Shown here piece after piece: positions 60,733-64,000 of a DNA stretch of 64,000 nt. The notes under the pieces were generated by a model. It did no database searches. It saw only the letters and a program-made list of their open reading frames with translations, and was not told the origin of the DNA. The position numbers were made by a program, and so were the translations under genes. This DNA comes from Nautilus pompilius. Lineage: Eukaryota; Mollusca; Cephalopoda; Nautilida; Nautilidae. The stretch is from NCBI GenBank assembly GCA_018389105.1, contig JACATO010000688.1, positions 102,001 to 166,000 on the forward strand, read 5' to 3'. How positions within the stretch are numbered: the first letter of the stretch is position 1; each line of letters starts with the position of its first letter.

Positions 60733-62335
60733 ACGGTCAATTTAAGAATTTTCTACTCACTACAGCAGACTTAGACAAAAAGTAACCATTTTTAGAATCA
60801 AGTAGCAAAGCATTAAAAAAAAAGTTCAAAACAATGGCCAGTAAGTAAGCAGACAGACAGGCAAAGGGAAGTGAAAAATACATACAAATGTGGCTTCTTT
60901 TCTTTAGCAAACCCTAGACTTTGCCCAGTAGGGATAAGATTAGAGCTCTTTGCTTTCGAGCTTAGAACTATGTTTAGGATCACTGGAATTGTCCAAGTAG
61001 CCTCAAAGGAAGATGTCTCTTCAGGATGATGTTGTACCATTCATTTCTATTCCTACTCCACGCTTCATTGTTGACACCAAGAGATAGTTATTTTAGAACC
61101 CTTCTGCACTCTGAACACAGATTAACTTCCTTGTACTGAAAATCAATAATTCTGATTTCTCCAATCTTTTGTCCAGTATTCATGATGTTTTTTTTTTGTG
61201 GAAACTCATATTTCTTGTGAATTCTTTGAAGTAGCTCCTTCATTTACACAAAATCTTTTCAACACCTTAATCCAGCTAAATTTGAGATCAACATATCAGC
61301 ACAGTCATTCAATCTGCCAATTCCCAAGCCGCAAGATGTCTGGTTGCAATGTTATCCTATGCATGTATTCTCATCGCTTTCTGTAAGATTCTGCTTTTTT
61401 TCCAAAACCAAATTTTCCAAAAAAAAACAAAAAAACCCATTTCTCTGTTATTCTTTTGACAACTTTGCTTACTATTTTCTAATCTGATCCAACTATCCTA
61501 GCTTTTTACAATGCAAAGAGCTTTCTCTTAATTTGGATACTTTGTGATAAATCAAAAGCAATAAGGAAACTCAGTATTATTCTTTATGCTACTCAAGTTA
61601 GTAACATTAATATCAGTTAAAAAAAGCAATAAAACATACTGTCACAGTTGTTGAGTTCGTAGCTTCTGCGTTCAGGACAACATAATTTTGGACAAAGTTG
61701 TATTTTATATCACAATGAAAAATTTAAATAAAATAATTTCAAACCTCACCAAAAATGACAATAAAAGCAAAAAGTGATAATACATTACTGGTTCCAAGTG
61801 ATGATTTAGGCTGTAGCCCTTAAAGTCAAGAGATATGTTTGAACTTTGACTATCAGACTTTGTGTCATGTAAACAGTAACAAACAGAATTATCATGCAAA
61901 AGATATGGTAACAGTATTGATATCCATTTCCAAGCTTTATGTTGTCTTCTTAAGGTACTAAAATAGCTCCACTGAAACCTTATCTACAGAGGAATGATGT
62001 TGGCAAGAGAATCAGCCATTTAAAATACTGGTAACAGTTTTCCAACAATAAGGTGCTATGGTTCTTGATTACATTTTTAAAGCAGCTATCATATGGAGGC
62101 CTAAATAAAAAAGAAACAAAGTGTATGCTGATCTTAAATAATAATTATTTCTTTTTTTAATATATAAATTGTTTTTATAAATTAATTAAATCTATTGTGC
62201 TATTTAATGAACTAAAAGGTAAGTAACATTCAACTATAATTCTGTACAAACCTGAAAAATTACTGTAAATGTTTTTTTTTCAAACGATATTTCTAGGCCT
62301 CTGCCTCCTTTTTTTTTTTAGCTAGTGAAGAAATT
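60733..62335. other. AT-rich non-coding stretch
   Basis: No gene seen. Short A and T runs only. Confidence 0.5.
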
Positions 62336-62349
62336 ATACTTGAAAACAA

Positions 62350-63308
62350 GGTGTCCCAAAAAAGATGTATACACACTTTTGTACATTACCATACCAAGAC
62401 ATTTCATCGCTCAGTGTTCAGACATTTTCCATTCATATGAAGTACTGTATAATGCAATACCCTGCCCTGTCCTTAGATGTTTTCAGTGTTGGGCAAAAAT
62501 TACTAGCATGAGAATGTCCTATGATCAGTACAAGTTATCACAAATTAGTAGTGGCAAGCTGGGAATGTAGTCAAGGTACAACGTGCATGGACATGGAAGT
62601 GTCAACTGCCATCAGCAGCCTGCCTTGCAATTGCACATTTGAGAGACAAATTCAAAGCCAGAGGCATGTAAAGGCTGCTGCAGAGTAAAGAAAGGGCTGC
62701 ATGTGTCGACTGAATCTGCTCACTACAAAATCCAAACATGTTTGTCAGTCTGGTACAAGCAGGTCAAGTATCCAATGGATTCTGGAGGATGTAAATTGAA
62801 AACCGTGCATATTCCTCAATAAGTAGCATTGTACCCAGTGTTGAGACCGTGTACAGCAATAAAGAATTGTTTTACTAGCAAAATGGCGTTTCTCTGAATT
62901 TTCAACAAGATATACAGCCATTTTTGGATGAACACTTACTGGGAAAAGGATGAAACAGTGCAGTCAAGTTGAATGCCAGCCACACTCTCCAGATCTCAGA
63001 CCATCAATTTTCTTCTTTTTCGGGCATGTTGAAGGACAAGGCAGCTGACACAAAAGCAGCCTAACTAAACTTCAACAGAGAATTGTTGATGCTTCAACAG
63101 CTGGTCCTGTAAAAATAAAATCTGCTACTGTGTTTCACTCTGTTGTCAGATGCTGCAATACCTGCATCGATGCTAATGGTAAACATTCTGAACACTGTAA
63201 TGTTTCATGTTAGAGGTGTCTGATGTATAAAGCAAAAATTCTATCTCATAGTATATCTGTTTACTAGGCTATAGGAAAGAGTTTGTATAAATCTTTTTGG
63301 GACACCCT
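62350..63308 (+). mobile_element. Decayed mariner-type transposon
   Basis: Inverted ends: GTGTCCCAAAAAAGATGTAT on the left and, on the other strand from 63308, AGGGTGTCCCAAAAAGATTT. GGTGTCCCAAAA-type ends are known in mariner-like elements. Inside, transposase pieces read on the plus strand: FQQDIQPFLDEHL near 62900-62935 (matching FQQDGAP...LD.H, first catalytic Asp region kept), a damaged WP.RSPDLT region near 62975-63005 (CCAGATCTCAGACC), GMLKDKAADTK near 63025-63055 (matching WGHLKDKV) and RCCNTCIDANGKHSEH near 63150-63195 (matching the C-terminal R.QRCIDA.G..FEH). At about 960 bp it is slightly short of the usual 1.2-1.3 kb, and frameshifts and stops make it non-autonomous. Confidence 0.85.
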
Positions 63309-63316
63309 CATATACA

Positions 63317-64000
63317 CAGGTGCATCTCAAAAAATTAGAATATCGTGGAAGAGTTCAATATTTTTTGTCAGTTATTTCAGAAAGTGAAAGTTGTAAATAT
63401 TCTAGACTCATTACATGTAAACTAAAATGTTTCAAGCAATTTTTTTATTTTAATTTTGATAATTACGGCCTACAGATAAAAAAAATAGAAAAAAGGTATC
63501 TCAAAATATTAGAATATTCCATTTCGAGTTTGAGTAAATCACTATTTATGCAGTATAAATACCATGAATCTCTCAGTCTGGTTCAGTACACAAAACCACA
63601 ATCATGGGGAAGACTGCTGACTTGACAGTTGTCCAGAAGACACTCACTGACATCCTTCACGAGGAGGGTAAGCCACAGAAGGTCATTGCTGAAAGGGCTG
63701 GCTGTTCGCAGAGTGCTGTATCAAAGCATATTCATGGAAAGTTGACTGGAAGGGGAAAAGTGTGGTAGGAAAAGGTGCATAAGCAAGAGGGATGACCGCA
63801 GCCTTGAGAGGATCGTCAAGCAAAGCTGATTCAAGAACTTGCGGGAGCTTCACAAGGAGTGGACTGAGGCTGGAGTCAGTGCATCAAGAGCCACCACGCA
63901 CAGATGTGTCCAGGAAATGGGCTACAAGTGTCGCATTCCTAGTGTCAAGTCACTCCTGAACCAGAGACAACGTCAGAAGCGTCTTACCTGGGCTAAGGAG
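63317..64000 (+). mobile_element. Tc1 transposon, 5' part, truncated by window end
   Basis: The left end reads CAGGTGCATCTCAAAAAATT, then AGAATATCGTGGAA, a terminal inverted repeat of a Tc1 family well known from fishes and lampreys. A second, subterminal copy of the motif (TCTCAAAATATTAGAATATT) is near 63500. It begins 9 bp after the mariner end, next to a TA. The right end lies outside the window. Confidence 0.9.
63604..64000 (+). pseudogene. Tc1 transposase, N-terminal part, frameshifted
   Basis: ATG at 63604 begins MGKTADLTVVQKTLTDILHE, followed by the paired-like HTH (GKPQKVIAERAGCSQSAVSK). The next in-frame stop (TAG, 63766-63768) is due to a one-base deletion near 63759: the family sequence continues in the next frame as CGRKRCISKRDDRSLERIVK, with a TGA at 63827-63829 where relatives have Arg (CGA), a CpG-type change. 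It then reads on through FKNLRELHKEWTEAGVSASR and RQRQKRLTWAKE to the window edge. Thus both HTH domains are readable but the gene is dead; the DDE domain is outside the window. Confidence 0.9.

Noticed and set aside
1..64000. CRISPR arrays, operons, Shine-Dalgarno sites, rRNA genes, phage or integron features
   Set aside because: None seen; the repeats present are eukaryotic microsatellites, minisatellites and transposons, and the window lacks prokaryotic gene density.

Overview
The window is about two-thirds A+T, gene-poor animal DNA. It has no dense bacterial-type ORFs. It carries (TA)n, (CA)n and (AAT)n microsatellites, long homopolymer runs, a tRNA-derived SINE, two kinds of LINE remnant and several Tc1/mariner-superfamily DNA transposons, so it is a metazoan nuclear genome with large introns or intergenic spaces. 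The mix (RNase H-bearing LINE, Tc1 and mariner copies, Tigger-type MITE, tRNA SINE) would suit a lophotrochozoan such as a mollusc, but nothing seen proves the phylum, and the Tc1 family at the right edge is best known from fishes and lampreys. Nearly all ORFs of 60 to 140 codons are chance openings. I could not assign any complete host gene.

Layout. 1-1.35 kb: a small ORF, then a compact promoter-like module (palindromic E-box, TATA, initiator) followed by good splice sites. 1.34-2.32 kb: a 60-bp minisatellite interrupted by a 590-bp GC-rich cassette built from consecutive short hairpins. 3.44-4.03 kb: a Tigger-type MITE. 4-17.8 kb: AT-rich DNA with one good terminal-exon candidate at 7.56 kb. 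17.8-29.2 kb: three copies of an unnamed dispersed repeat, a SINE, a hAT-like end, a decayed reverse transcriptase/RNase H LINE (23.5-25.6 kb) and non-repetitive blocks that look like regulatory DNA (27.0-28.4 kb). 30.9-31.2 kb: the 3' end of a second LINE on the minus strand. 35.8-38.3 kb: the most coding-like part of the window, with a plus-strand terminal-exon candidate, a frameshifted minus-strand ORF with possible DNA-binding HTH features and two further minus-strand exon candidates. 44-44.8 kb: a decayed minus-strand Tc1-like transposase. 47.3 kb and 54.7-55.1 kb: isolated exon-like pieces. 60 kb: a long, nearly open minus-strand frame. 62.3-64 kb: a decayed mariner directly abutted by a Tc1 element that runs off the window.

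The best-supported items are the transposable elements, because family motifs can be read directly. The exon candidates rest on a splice acceptor plus an open frame and are offered at low to moderate confidence. The most unusual structure is the hairpin-rich cassette at 1.69-2.28 kb, which I do not recognise.
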